The notes under the pieces: model-generated
The model's input: only the letters and a program-made list of their open reading frames with translations
Databases searched by the model: none
Told to the model about the DNA's origin: nothing
Made by a program: the position numbers and the translations under genes
NCBI RefSeq assembly: GCF_011752975.1
Contig: NZ_VWWP01000007.1
Coordinates: 62,001-126,000, forward strand
Direction of reading: 5' to 3'
DNA: 64,000 bases
Source: Chryseobacterium sp. Tr-659
Lineage (GTDB): Bacteria; Bacteroidota; Bacteroidia; Flavobacteriales; Weeksellaceae
Shown here: in pieces, positions 9,206-17,612 of the stretch
Numbering within the stretch: the first letter of the stretch is position 1
How the letters are laid out: every line of letters begins with the position of its first letter

Positions 9206-10051
9206 ATGATAAAGCTATTAAAACTTGAATACTACAAAAACCTGAACTACAAACCCTTCAAGGTTTTTACAATAATATATTTTGCGATCCTTATTGCATT
9301 GCTTTTTATTGGGTTGGTAGATTTTGATCTTTTCGGAGCAACCATCAATTTAAAAGAACAAGGCATTTATAATTTTCCGGAGATATGGAATTTTACAACA
9401 TGGATTGTTGCTTTACTGAAGATATTTTTGGGATTAATTATTGTTTTCTCAATTTCACAGGAATTCAGCAACCGCATGTTCAAACAGAATACAATTGATG
9501 GATTGAGCAGAACAGATTTCATCAATTCAAAATTGCTTACCATAACTATTTTTACCACTGTATCTACCGTAATCCTGTTTGTTATTACTATGTTTTTAGG
9601 TTATCAGTACTCCAACACAACGGAATCTTCTAAGGTTTTTGCAGAGATTTTCTTTATTGGTAATTATTTTGTGAAATTATTTACATTCTTCTGTTTTTTA
9701 ATGTTCTTATCTATTCTATTGAGAAAATCGGTATTTGTATTTCTTGCTCTTTTTGTTTTCTGGATTGTGGAAAGTATTTTATCCAGCGTGGAAGTTCTCA
9801 CAAAAGTAGGGGGCATGCAGGGGGCGCAAAGAAATGAAATTCTTCAAAACGAATTCTTTGTAACAAATCTTTTACCACTGGAAAGTATGTCCAATCTTAT
9901 TGCTAATCCAATGGTAAGACTGAATATGGCAAAAGCAATCGGAATGAAATATGAATTTCACTACCCTACAGAAAGCCTTATTGCTTGTCTGATCTGGTGT
10001 GCTCTCTTTATTATCGGATCGTATTGGATTCTAAGAAAGAGAGACTGGTAA
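9206..10051 (+). CDS. ABC-2 type transporter permease
   Basis: 281 residues with about six hydrophobic segments (near 20-38, 62-84, 108-128, 150-172, 176-195 and 258-276). No signal peptide. The layout, including the conserved-looking phrase ISQEFSNRMFKQNTIDGLSRTDFI after the second segment, fits ABC-2 permeases of the BcrB/NatB kind. It begins 2 bp after the ATPase gene and is followed by a terminator at 10118-10148, so the operon has two genes. Substrate unknown. Confidence 0.88.
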   Translation: MIKLLKLEYYKNLNYKPFKVFTIIYFAILIALLFIGLVDFDLFGATINLKEQGIYNFPEIWNFTTWIVALLKIFLGLIIVFSISQEFSNRMFKQNTIDGLSRTDFINSKLLTITIFTTVSTVILFVITMFLGYQYSNTTESSKVFAEIFFIGNYFVKLFTFFCFLMFLSILLRKSVFVFLALFVFWIVESILSSVEVLTKVGGMQGAQRNEILQNEFFVTNLLPLESMSNLIANPMVRLNMAKAIGMKYEFHYPTESLIACLIWCALFIIGSYWILRKRDW

Positions 10052-10117
10052 ATTCTACTATCTAAAATTGATAAATATTGGAGTGAATGCTCCCGCTTTG
10101 TATTTAAAATTGTTTTT

Positions 10118-10148
10118 AAAGTGATTCATTTTGAGTCACTTTTTGTTT
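10118..10148 (+). terminator. Intrinsic terminator of the ABC transporter operon
   Basis: Stem AAAGTGATTCA / TGAGTCACTTT (one T-G wobble) with a short T loop, followed by TTTTTGTTTTTTT. Confidence 0.75.
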
Positions 10149-10191
10149 TTTTGGCTTAAGATTTTCATTCGGTTTTGCTAAAAAACCATCT

Positions 10192-10824
10192 ATGAAAAAA
10201 ATATATTACGTCCCGGGATTGATAAGTGCACTGATCATTCCGATTTTATTCTGGTATTACGGAAATCAGAGAGTTCATCCGCCATATACAGTTGTAGATC
10301 TTGGGATTCCGGCGAAAATAAGGTCTGATGCAACTTTTGACAATACTTTTGAACCTTATAGAAACTGGAATTACAAAAAAATTGTAGTTAAACCTAATAC
10401 CGCACTTCAAAATCAGGAGTTTTATGTTTCTGAACTGAAAAAATTACAGGCAAGAAATCAGAAAGAATCAGGAATTGAATTTGTAATCAATGATGAAAAT
10501 AATTATCAGGACTTCATTGCTTTAATCAATGCCATGGCACTTTCTAAACAGGAGACGTATGGTGTTGATATCGAAAAAACAGGTCATTTTTTTGCCGTTC
10601 ATTTTTATAAAGATCCTAATGTTAAGAAATCTGAATATGATTGCTTACTTTGCTACGATATCATCAGACCCGAATACAGACCTAATTTTTTTGAAACAAC
10701 ACAAACTTTACTCCCAACCCTTCCTAAAAAAATATACTACTTTATTTTTGGTTTTTTACTATTCTTAAATATCTCCATGCTCAGTATCTGGGAAAGATTT
10801 CAATTACATTATGATTCAAAATAA
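10192..10824 (+). CDS. Membrane-anchored hypothetical protein with two terminal TM segments
   Basis: 210 residues. One hydrophobic segment lies at the N-terminus (about 5-22) and one at the C-terminus (about 180-198), leaving a soluble region of 155 residues between them, probably periplasmic. The middle part (IEFVINDENNYQDFIALINAM) has the feel of an ExbD-like periplasmic fold but I cannot confirm it. A CLLC pair occurs near residue 151. Not linked by spacing to the ABC genes, since a terminator separates them. Function unknown. Confidence 0.7.
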   Translation: MKKIYYVPGLISALIIPILFWYYGNQRVHPPYTVVDLGIPAKIRSDATFDNTFEPYRNWNYKKIVVKPNTALQNQEFYVSELKKLQARNQKESGIEFVINDENNYQDFIALINAMALSKQETYGVDIEKTGHFFAVHFYKDPNVKKSEYDCLLCYDIIRPEYRPNFFETTQTLLPTLPKKIYYFIFGFLLFLNISMLSIWERFQLHYDSK

Positions 10825-10825
10825 A

Positions 10826-10847
10826 AAGGCTGCCATCTGGCAGCCTT
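10826..10847. terminator. Bidirectional intrinsic terminator
   Basis: Perfect 9-bp stem AAGGCTGCC / GGCAGCCTT with loop ATCT, flanked by A on the left and T on the right, between the convergent hypothetical gene and msrAB. Confidence 0.8.
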
Positions 10848-10856
10848 CCTTTCACA

Positions 10857-11972
10857 TTACTTTTTATCTAACAACGGAAGATACTTTCCGTAACCTTTAG
10901 TCTCCATCTCCGCCTTTGGAATAAACTTCAGTGAAGCACTGTTGATACAGTATCGAAGTCCTCCTTTATCCTGAGGCCCATCTGTAAACACATGTCCCAG
11001 GTGTGCATCTCCTGTTTTACTTCTCACCTCTACTCTTGTCATTCCATGAGTACGGTCCATTTTTTCGTCAATCAGACTTTTGGTAATCGGTTTTGAGAAG
11101 CTTGGCCAGCCACATCCGGATTCAAATTTATCTGTTGAAATAAATAATGGTTCTCCAGTAGTAATATCTACATAGATTCCTTCGCGGGTTTCATTCCAGT
11201 ATTCATTCTGGAAGGGTCTTTCTGTACCGTTTTCCTGAGTCACATTGTATTGTTCAGCCGTCAGCTTTTCTTTCAATACTTTTTTATCTTGCTTCTGATA
11301 AGCAGTTTTTGGAAGCGGATTCGCTTTTTTGGCCATTTCAAAAAGTCCCGGTTCAATATGACAGTAACCGCCCGGGTTTTTGTCAAGATAATCCTGATGA
11401 TAATCTTCAGCTTTGTAGAAATTCTTCAATGGAATTGTTTCCACCAGTAACGGCTTATTATAATTTTTTGACAGTTGATGAACCTCATCTTTTACAACTG
11501 CTTCATCAGTTTTATTTGTGAAATAAATTCCCGTTCTGTATTGATTTCCTCTGTCATTTCCCTGCTGATCCTTACTTGTAGGGTCAATGGTTTTAAAATA
11601 CAGATCAATTAACAGCTTCAAATCTACCTGATCGGGATCATATTTTACTTTTACCGTTTCGGCGAAACCTGTTGTATGGCTTACCACCTCTTCGTAAGTA
11701 GGATTTTGAGTATTTCCGTTGGCATAGCCTACTTCTGTTCCCACTACTCCACGGATTTGTTGAAAAAAGTGTTCAGTTCCCCAGAAACATCCACCTGCAA
11801 AATAAATCTCTCTAACGTTCTTATTATCCATAATTTCCTGTTTTTCTTTTTTAGATTCGGCCTCACCGGGCTTATTTTTCTTAAAAAGCCCGCTTCCTGC
11901 AGCAAAGACTGCAATACCCAGAATGATTCCGAGTACAATTAATATATTTTTCATATTTAGCTTTTTATTCAT
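10857..11972 (-). CDS. msrAB: MsrA-MsrB fusion, methionine sulfoxide reductase
   Basis: 371 residues. An N-terminal membrane segment (about 7-26) tethers the enzyme, so both domains probably lie in the periplasm. MsrA domain comes first with the catalytic Cys in [11 protein letters not shown] (about residue 63) and reduces S-methionine sulfoxide. MsrB follows with GCGWPSF (zinc-free version here, no CxxC pairs evident around it), [10 protein letters not shown] and the catalytic Cys in RYCINSASL, for the R-epimer. The ATG overlaps the stop of the DoxX gene (TAATG), so translation is coupled. It ends the cluster sigma factor, anti-sigma factor, DoxX, MsrAB, all on the minus strand. Confidence 0.95.
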   Translation of the reverse strand: MNKKLNMKNILIVLGIILGIAVFAAGSGLFKKNKPGEAESKKEKQEIMDNKNVREIYFAGGCFWGTEHFFQQIRGVVGTEVGYANGNTQNPTYEEVVSHTTGFAETVKVKYDPDQVDLKLLIDLYFKTIDPTSKDQQGNDRGNQYRTGIYFTNKTDEAVVKDEVHQLSKNYNKPLLVETIPLKNFYKAEDYHQDYLDKNPGGYCHIEPGLFEMAKKANPLPKTAYQKQDKKVLKEKLTAEQYNVTQENGTERPFQNEYWNETREGIYVDITTGEPLFISTDKFESGCGWPSFSKPITKSLIDEKMDRTHGMTRVEVRSKTGDAHLGHVFTDGPQDKGGLRYCINSASLKFIPKAEMETKGYGKYLPLLDKK

Positions 11973-12415
11973 TACTTATTATTTTGAACGATCATTAATC
12001 CAAATCCTAAAAGCATCAGATCTTTTAAAATAAAGAAATCTGTCACAGGTACTCCATCTACTACTTTCCATATTCCCGGAGTTGTAAACAAATAGCTTAA
12101 TGTTACCAGAAAAGTGATTATCATTCCTATTCCCGCATACTTTTTCAATACTGCAAATTTCGCACTAAATATCAGTAGTAAAGCAATGATAATTTCTATC
12201 GCTCCGATAAGATTTGACACTGCCTGCACACTCATTATTTTATACACAAAAGAGGTTAAGAAATGATTTTCTACCAAAGGCTTTATAGCTGCAGCTTCCG
12301 TAGGAGTAAATTTGAAGATACCAATCCACAGCAAAATAAGAGCAGCTCCGAAAAGTGAGATATAATATCCTGTTCTGTAAGTTGACTGATTGATTTCCTG
12401 TGATGTTCCGACCAT
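11972..12415 (-). CDS. DoxX-family / DUF417-like membrane protein
   Basis: 147 residues with four hydrophobic segments (near 16-35, 55-75, 78-95, 100-140) and the conserved-looking [31 protein letters not shown]-terminus (written here as a region, residues 11 to 41). This resembles the YkgB/DUF417 branch of the DoxX-like superfamily, often found with oxidative stress genes. Its stop overlaps the msrAB start by one base, so both are made from one mRNA. A role in redox homeostasis of the membrane is an inference from context. Confidence 0.8.
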   Translation of the reverse strand: MVGTSQEINQSTYRTGYYISLFGAALILLWIGIFKFTPTEAAAIKPLVENHFLTSFVYKIMSVQAVSNLIGAIEIIIALLLIFSAKFAVLKKYAGIGMIITFLVTLSYLFTTPGIWKVVDGVPVTDFFILKDLMLLGFGLMIVQNNK

Positions 12416-12494
12416 GTTTTAAGATTTTAAATTATACTTTATTGTTTTCGTAAGTATAGTCGGAGCCTTTTTAAAATCCTGACAAAAAATTTTC

Positions 12495-12764
12495 TTAGAA
12501 ATTTAGTTTTTTGATCACCTTATTTTTAAAATCCTGAATCTCAGATTCATCAATTTCAGTTTTCTTTTCTGAAAAGGTCTTTTGAAAAATTTTATCCAGA
12601 ACGGCTAATTTTTCGCTGTACACCTTACACAATTTGCAAACCATCAAATGCAAATTAAGTTTCCAGCTTTCCCTGGACGAAATGGTACGGGCATTGCGTT
12701 TTTCCATGAGCAGGGTTGCTTGGCTGCATGGTAAAAATATTATATGTAGAATCTTCTTTATCAT
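12495..12764 (-). CDS. Small zinc-type anti-sigma factor candidate (ZAS, HxxxCxxC)
   Basis: 89 residues, no membrane segment. Cys13, then H39-x3-C43-x2-C46 give the zinc-binding anti-sigma pattern (HxxxCxxC) seen in RsrA/ChrR-like proteins, here in the flavobacterial variant beginning PCSQATLLMEKR. It starts 3 bp after the end of the ECF sigma gene, the standard arrangement of a sigma / anti-sigma pair. In known ZAS proteins zinc loss or thiol oxidation frees the sigma factor; that behaviour is inferred here. The DoxX gene follows after 79 bp. Confidence 0.75.
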   Translation of the reverse strand: MIKKILHIIFLPCSQATLLMEKRNARTISSRESWKLNLHLMVCKLCKVYSEKLAVLDKIFQKTFSEKKTEIDESEIQDFKNKVIKKLNF

Positions 12765-12767
12765 TGC

Positions 12768-13322
12768 TTATAATCTTGAAAACCAGTTAAACTCCAGACA
12801 TTCTCTTAGCTGCATACGGGTTCGTTGTAAGATCTTCCAAAGGTTAGTCGTGGAAACATTCAATTCCTGACTTACTTCGGGTGCTTTTTTTTCTTCAATA
12901 TAATACATTTTTAACAGGATCTTCCATCTGGAGGGTAGTTCTTCAATACATTCCTCCAAAGTTTTATTAAAGTCCTGATTGTCCAAAAGCTCGTCTCCGG
13001 AGGCTGATACATTCCAATCATTTAAAACGTCAGTATTCTTCCATGAACCTGTTTCGTCAAAAAAATGATCAAGTCTGATATTAGGTTCAGATTTGTATTT
13101 TTGTCTGTAAAAATCAGCAATTTTTCTATTCAGAATAGCCATCAGCCATGTTAACGGCTGGCTTTTTCCTTCAAAAGAATCATAAGCAGAAAATGCTGCA
13201 AGAAAAACTTCCTGCACCACATCCTGGGCATCTTCTTTATTGGAGAGCAGATACAACGCTTTCTTCAAAAGCGCACCAGAATACTCTTCTATCCAGCTTT
13301 TTAGAGTTTCGTTTTTCATCAT
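12768..13322 (-). CDS. ECF-type RNA polymerase sigma factor
   Basis: 184 residues. Region 2 contains the usual core: KALYLLSNKEDAQDVVQEVF (residues 21-40), then LTWLMAILNRKIADFYRQ, which covers the DNA-melting and -10 recognition helix. Region 4 (about 125-175) ends with the HTH EKKAPEVSQELNVSTTNLWKILQRTRMQLRE. The start may be the second Met at 13319. The gene lies at the head of a minus-strand cluster with a zinc anti-sigma candidate (3 bp after), DoxX and MsrAB, so the sigma probably controls its own cluster in response to oxidants. Confidence 0.92.
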   Translation of the reverse strand: MMKNETLKSWIEEYSGALLKKALYLLSNKEDAQDVVQEVFLAAFSAYDSFEGKSQPLTWLMAILNRKIADFYRQKYKSEPNIRLDHFFDETGSWKNTDVLNDWNVSASGDELLDNQDFNKTLEECIEELPSRWKILLKMYYIEEKKAPEVSQELNVSTTNLWKILQRTRMQLRECLEFNWFSRL

Positions 13323-13632
13323 TCAATAACTGTTTTTTTATCCATTCAGATCATTACGAAGATAATAAGTTAAATGGGAACTACCATTATATAAATAACT
13401 TAATAATACAAATATGAATTAAAAATGCCTGTTATATCTATTTTAAGCTTTATTTATAACGCTCAAATCCTCACAGTTCTTAAAAATCTATAAGATGTCA
13501 GTATTATGCAAATACTTGTAAGCCCATACTTGCCGCCATTCAAAACATAGCACAAAATTATTACAAATCGCTTAAAAATAGTAAATTTGCATCTTATCAA
13601 AATTTGATATTAAAAAAAGCAAAAGCAATACT
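13323..13632. other. Divergent intergenic region between the sigma gene and alaS
   Basis: 310 bp, A+T-rich, carrying the promoters of both genes. A perfect TAnnTTTG box (TAAATTTG, 13582-13589) precedes alaS by 43 bp. On the minus strand TATCTTCG (13364-13357) is a 7 of 8 match for the sigma gene. I see no RNA gene or repeat here. Confidence 0.5.
13582..13589 (+). promoter_or_regulatory. -7 promoter box of alaS
   Basis: TAAATTTG matches the Bacteroidetes -7 consensus TAnnTTTG exactly. No clear -33 TTG at the expected spacing. Confidence 0.55.
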
Positions 13633-16236
13633 ATGACATCACAAGAGATACGTCAAAAATTTTTAGATTATTTTAAAAGTAAGGATCACCTTATTGTTCC
13701 TTCAGCTCCTATTGTGCTGAAAGACGATCCTACCCTTATGTTTTCCAACTCAGGAATGACGCAGTTTAAGGATTTTTTCCTTGGCTACAAAACACCTACC
13801 GCCCCAAGAATCGCCGATACACAGAAGTGTCTTAGAGTTTCCGGGAAGCATAATGATCTGGATGATGTAGGTAGAGATACTTACCACCATACCATGTTTG
13901 AAATGCTGGGTAACTGGTCTTTCGGGGATTACTTCAAAAAAGAGGCTATTGCTTTTGCCTGGGAATTACTGACTGAAGTATACGGAATTCCAAAAGAAAA
14001 TTTATACGTTACAATCTTTGAAGGTGACGCTTCTGAAAACTTAAACAGAGACCAGGATGCATACGATTTCTGGAAATCTCATATTTCAGAGGACAGAATC
14101 ATCAATGGAAATAAAAAAGATAACTTCTGGGAAATGGGTGAAAGCGGACCGTGCGGACCGTGTTCAGAGATCCATATTGACCTTAGAACTCCGGAAGAAA
14201 AAGCTGCTGTTCCGGGAATTTCTTTAGTAAACCAGGATCATCCGCAGGTAGTGGAAGTATGGAATCTGGTATTCATGGAATTCAACAGAAAAGCAGATAA
14301 ATCTTTAGAAAAACTTCCTGCTCAGCACGTAGATACGGGAATGGGCTTTGAGCGTCTTTGTATGGCGCTTCAGGGAAAATCTTCCAACTATGATACAGAT
14401 GTTTTCACTCCGCTTATTGCTAAAGTGGAAGAACTTTCAGGTAAAAAATATACCGGAATTCTGGAAGACGAAAAAGATATTGCAATTCGTGTTGTGGTAG
14501 ACCATATCAGAGCGGTTTCTTTTGCTATTGCAGACGGGCAGCTCCCTTCAAGCGGAGGAGCAGGGTATGTAATCAGAAGAATACTAAGAAGAGCAATCTC
14601 TTATTCTTACCGATTCTTAGGAATGAAAGAACCTTTCCTTTATAAGCTTGTAGCCGTTCTTCAAGAACAAATGGGACCTTTCTTCCCAGAGCTTGAAAAG
14701 CAAGGAAAACTGGTTACTGAAGTAATCAAAAGTGAAGAAGATTCATTCTTAAATACAATCGAAACCGGGTTAATCCGAGTTGAAAAATTAATTCAGCAAA
14801 CAATTGCAAACAATCAAAAAGTTTTACCTACTCTTGAGGTTTTCGAATTGTATGACACTTATGGATTCCCTGATGATTTAACAAGAATTATTGCAGAAGA
14901 AAAAGGATTAACCATTGATGAGGAAGGGTTTGATGCTGAAAGAGAAAAACAAAGAAAGCGTTCTCAACAAGATTCTGCCCAGAAAGTATATGACTGGGTA
15001 AACCTTGAATCAAAACCTGAAACATTTGTAGGTTATGATCAGATTGAATCTGAAACCTATATTACAAGATACAGAAAAGTAGAAAATAAAGACGGAGAAT
15101 TCTATCAGGTTGTACTGAGCAGCTCTCCTTTCTACCCTGAAGGAGGTGGACAGGTTGGAGACAAAGGTATTCTTGAAAATGCCACTGAAAGCTTTGAAGT
15201 ATTGGAAACCAAAAAGGAAAACGGACTGATCATTTCTTTAATTAATGGTCTTCCGAAAGATGCTGGTGCTCTATTCTATGCAAAAGTAAATGCTTCAGAC
15301 AGAAAGAACTCTCAGGCTAACCACTCTGGGACTCACCTTCTGCATGAAGCTTTAAGAGATGTTTTAGGAACTCACGTAGAACAGAAAGGTTCTTATGTAG
15401 GTCCTGATTATCTTCGTTTCGACTTCTCTCATTTCAACAAAATGACTGAAGAAGAGCTGGCTTTAATTGAAGAAAAAGTAAACCAGAAGATCAAAGATCG
15501 TATTGCTTTGCAGGAATTCAGAAATATTCCTATTCAGGAAGCTTTGGATAAAGGTGCAATGGCTTTATTCGGTGAAAAATACGGTGACAGCGTGAGAATG
15601 ATCCAGTTTGGAAGTTCAAAAGAGCTTTGTGGAGGAACTCACGTAAAAAATACCAGCGAAATCGGTCATTTTAAAATTACGTCTGAAGGTTCTGCAGCAG
15701 CAGGAATCAGAAGAATTGAAGCGATTTCCGGAGATAAATCTGAAGAATATTTTAAAAATCTTGAAAAACAGATTATTGAACTGTCTCAGTTATTAAAATC
15801 TAAGGATGTTGTAAGATCTATTGAGAAATTGATCGAGGAAAATACATCGTTAAAAGCTGAAGTAGATGCTCTTAAAAAAGAGAAAGCAAAGGGAGAAATC
15901 GGTGACTGGAAAAATGCTTATGAACAAAAGGGCAACAAGCAGCTTTTAGTTAAGAAAACATCTTTGGATGCAGGTTCTGTAAAAGATATCGTATTCCAGC
16001 TAAAAAGGGAGATCCCTACTTCGGTAACAATTATTCTTTCTGATGCAGACGGAAAACCTATGATTACCGTAGGAGTTTCTGACGATCTTGCAGCAGATTA
16101 TCAGGCGGGAGCCATCGTAAAAGATCTTGCAAAAGAGATCCAAGGCGGCGGCGGCGGAAATCCTGGTTTTGCAACAGCAGGAGGTAAAAATCTTGATGGT
16201 TTGGAAAATGCTTACCAGAAGGCTTTGAATATCTAA
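13633..16236 (+). CDS. alaS: Alanine-tRNA ligase
   Basis: 867 residues, the usual length for bacterial AlaRS. The class II aminoacylation core occupies the first 450 residues (SNSGMTQFKDFFLG motif, GMGFERL motif 3). The editing domain has the zinc-site sequences NHSGTHLLHEAL (about residue 563) and CGGTH (about 666), which hydrolyse mis-charged Ser- and Gly-tRNA-Ala. The C-Ala domain ends with the Gly-rich segment GGGGGNPGFATAGG (about 838-851). Monocistronic: it has its own promoter box and ends 57 bp before a strong terminator. Confidence 0.98.
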   Translation: MTSQEIRQKFLDYFKSKDHLIVPSAPIVLKDDPTLMFSNSGMTQFKDFFLGYKTPTAPRIADTQKCLRVSGKHNDLDDVGRDTYHHTMFEMLGNWSFGDYFKKEAIAFAWELLTEVYGIPKENLYVTIFEGDASENLNRDQDAYDFWKSHISEDRIINGNKKDNFWEMGESGPCGPCSEIHIDLRTPEEKAAVPGISLVNQDHPQVVEVWNLVFMEFNRKADKSLEKLPAQHVDTGMGFERLCMALQGKSSNYDTDVFTPLIAKVEELSGKKYTGILEDEKDIAIRVVVDHIRAVSFAIADGQLPSSGGAGYVIRRILRRAISYSYRFLGMKEPFLYKLVAVLQEQMGPFFPELEKQGKLVTEVIKSEEDSFLNTIETGLIRVEKLIQQTIANNQKVLPTLEVFELYDTYGFPDDLTRIIAEEKGLTIDEEGFDAEREKQRKRSQQDSAQKVYDWVNLESKPETFVGYDQIESETYITRYRKVENKDGEFYQVVLSSSPFYPEGGGQVGDKGILENATESFEVLETKKENGLIISLINGLPKDAGALFYAKVNASDRKNSQANHSGTHLLHEALRDVLGTHVEQKGSYVGPDYLRFDFSHFNKMTEEELALIEEKVNQKIKDRIALQEFRNIPIQEALDKGAMALFGEKYGDSVRMIQFGSSKELCGGTHVKNTSEIGHFKITSEGSAAAGIRRIEAISGDKSEEYFKNLEKQIIELSQLLKSKDVVRSIEKLIEENTSLKAEVDALKKEKAKGEIGDWKNAYEQKGNKQLLVKKTSLDAGSVKDIVFQLKREIPTSVTIILSDADGKPMITVGVSDDLAADYQAGAIVKDLAKEIQGGGGGNPGFATAGGKNLDGLENAYQKALNI

Positions 16237-16292
16237 AAATAGCACCACTTTGTGGCTTTTGAAGGATTTCATTATCCTGATTTAATATAAAC

Positions 16293-16325
16293 AATAATCC
16301 CTTTCAGTTTTTGAAAGGGATTATT
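16293..16325. terminator. Bidirectional terminator between alaS and serine hydrolase
   Basis: Perfect 14-bp stem AATAATCCCTTTCA / TGAAAGGGATTATT with loop GTTTT. The A/T ends of the stem supply a T run in both directions. Confidence 0.85.
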
Positions 16326-16337
16326 TATTTGTTAAAT

Positions 16338-17384
16338 TTAATTTACCTGTAGATCAGTATACAAATTATCAACTACTTTTTCTAAAATTTCTCCTGTTTC
16401 ATTAAAGCTGGCATTTGTCAATATAGATATCCCCATATTTTTTTTAGGGTAAATCACAAACCAATTCTGCATTCCGTATATCCCACCGTGATGTCTGTAC
16501 ATTAATCTATTATTATCTTCTATGATGTACCAATGATAACCTTCCCAAAAATCAGTGCCTTCTTTATATAATTTTTTATGAGATTCCTTTACAATAAGAT
16601 TAGACTGGTCAAGTTGCAGTTTCATATATTTCACCAAATCCGGTGTTGTAGAATGCAATCCTGAAATCCCACCCCATAAAGTTCTATTGAAGTTAGGCAT
16701 TAACTCGTTTTTATCGTTGTAACCTTTCACCAATCTTGCTCTGTCATTTTCAGTGAGTGTAAACTTGGTTTGGTTCATTTTATTAGGTTTCAAAACAAAT
16801 TCAGTGACCAATTCCTCAAAAGGTTTTTGATAGACTTTTTCAAGTATATATGCAGTCACTTCAGGAGCTGTATTTGAATAGTAATATATCTCTCCAGGTT
16901 TTGTTTCAATTTTGATGAGTTTTAATCCTTCAAAGAAAGCTTCTTTATTTTCGCTTTTTATAGGAAAATTAGGAAAGCCACTTGTATGGGTGATGAGGTG
17001 CTTAATTCTTATGGGTTCACCTTTAAACTCTAAATTGGGATAAGATCCGTTAAGATAGATTCTAATATCATCCTCCATATTTATTTTTTTATCCAGGACA
17101 GCCTTAGCGGCTACATATCCTGTAAAAGTCTTAGTGACGGAAGCTAATTCATACAGTGTGGAATCGTTGGGTTTGTTTCCCTTTCCAATCGTTAATTCCC
17201 CAAAATGTTTCATTGTAGATTCACCATCTTTCAATACTGCAATGGAAACGGAATGAAATCTTTTGTCCTCTAATAGCTTAAGAGCATTTTTTGTAATTGC
17301 AGTTTCAACATTCTGTTTACTGATTTGCGGAACATTTTTACACCCAAGTAAGGCTATAAATAAAATAGAGGTTAAATATTTCAT
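16338..17384 (-). CDS. Serine hydrolase lipoprotein, beta-lactamase class C-like
   Basis: 348 residues. A lipoprotein signal ends in IALLGC (Cys15). Motifs of the superfamily are complete: S82-V-T-K85, Y169-S-N171 and H299-G-G301. It is a second, shorter member of the same superfamily as the gene at 529, without the extra C-terminal domain. Probably acts in the periplasm or on the outer membrane as an esterase or peptidase of unknown substrate. Monocistronic: ends at the bidirectional terminator shared with alaS. Confidence 0.9.
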   Translation of the reverse strand: MKYLTSILFIALLGCKNVPQISKQNVETAITKNALKLLEDKRFHSVSIAVLKDGESTMKHFGELTIGKGNKPNDSTLYELASVTKTFTGYVAAKAVLDKKINMEDDIRIYLNGSYPNLEFKGEPIRIKHLITHTSGFPNFPIKSENKEAFFEGLKLIKIETKPGEIYYYSNTAPEVTAYILEKVYQKPFEELVTEFVLKPNKMNQTKFTLTENDRARLVKGYNDKNELMPNFNRTLWGGISGLHSTTPDLVKYMKLQLDQSNLIVKESHKKLYKEGTDFWEGYHWYIIEDNNRLMYRHHGGIYGMQNWFVIYPKKNMGISILTNASFNETGEILEKVVDNLYTDLQVN

Positions 17385-17612
17385 GGTTATAGTTTATCGT
17401 TTAATCTTCTGATTAAATGGTTAAATAGCATCTGGTTGTATGCCATGCATCCATCCAAATTATAATTTCTTTAAAAATACATAATTATCCATTAAGAAAG
17501 TAATATTGAAAACAAAAGGAGAAATCAATGGATAAAAATTTCTACAAAAAATTATATTTCCATGTAGTCTGTAACTTTTTGATCAATAGTCTCGTCTTAT
17601 CTATAAAAAACA

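Noticed and set aside
13323..13632. Search for a tRNA, T-box or leader peptide before alaS
   Set aside because: No cloverleaf, no Ala-rich short ORF with a terminator; only promoter-like boxes.
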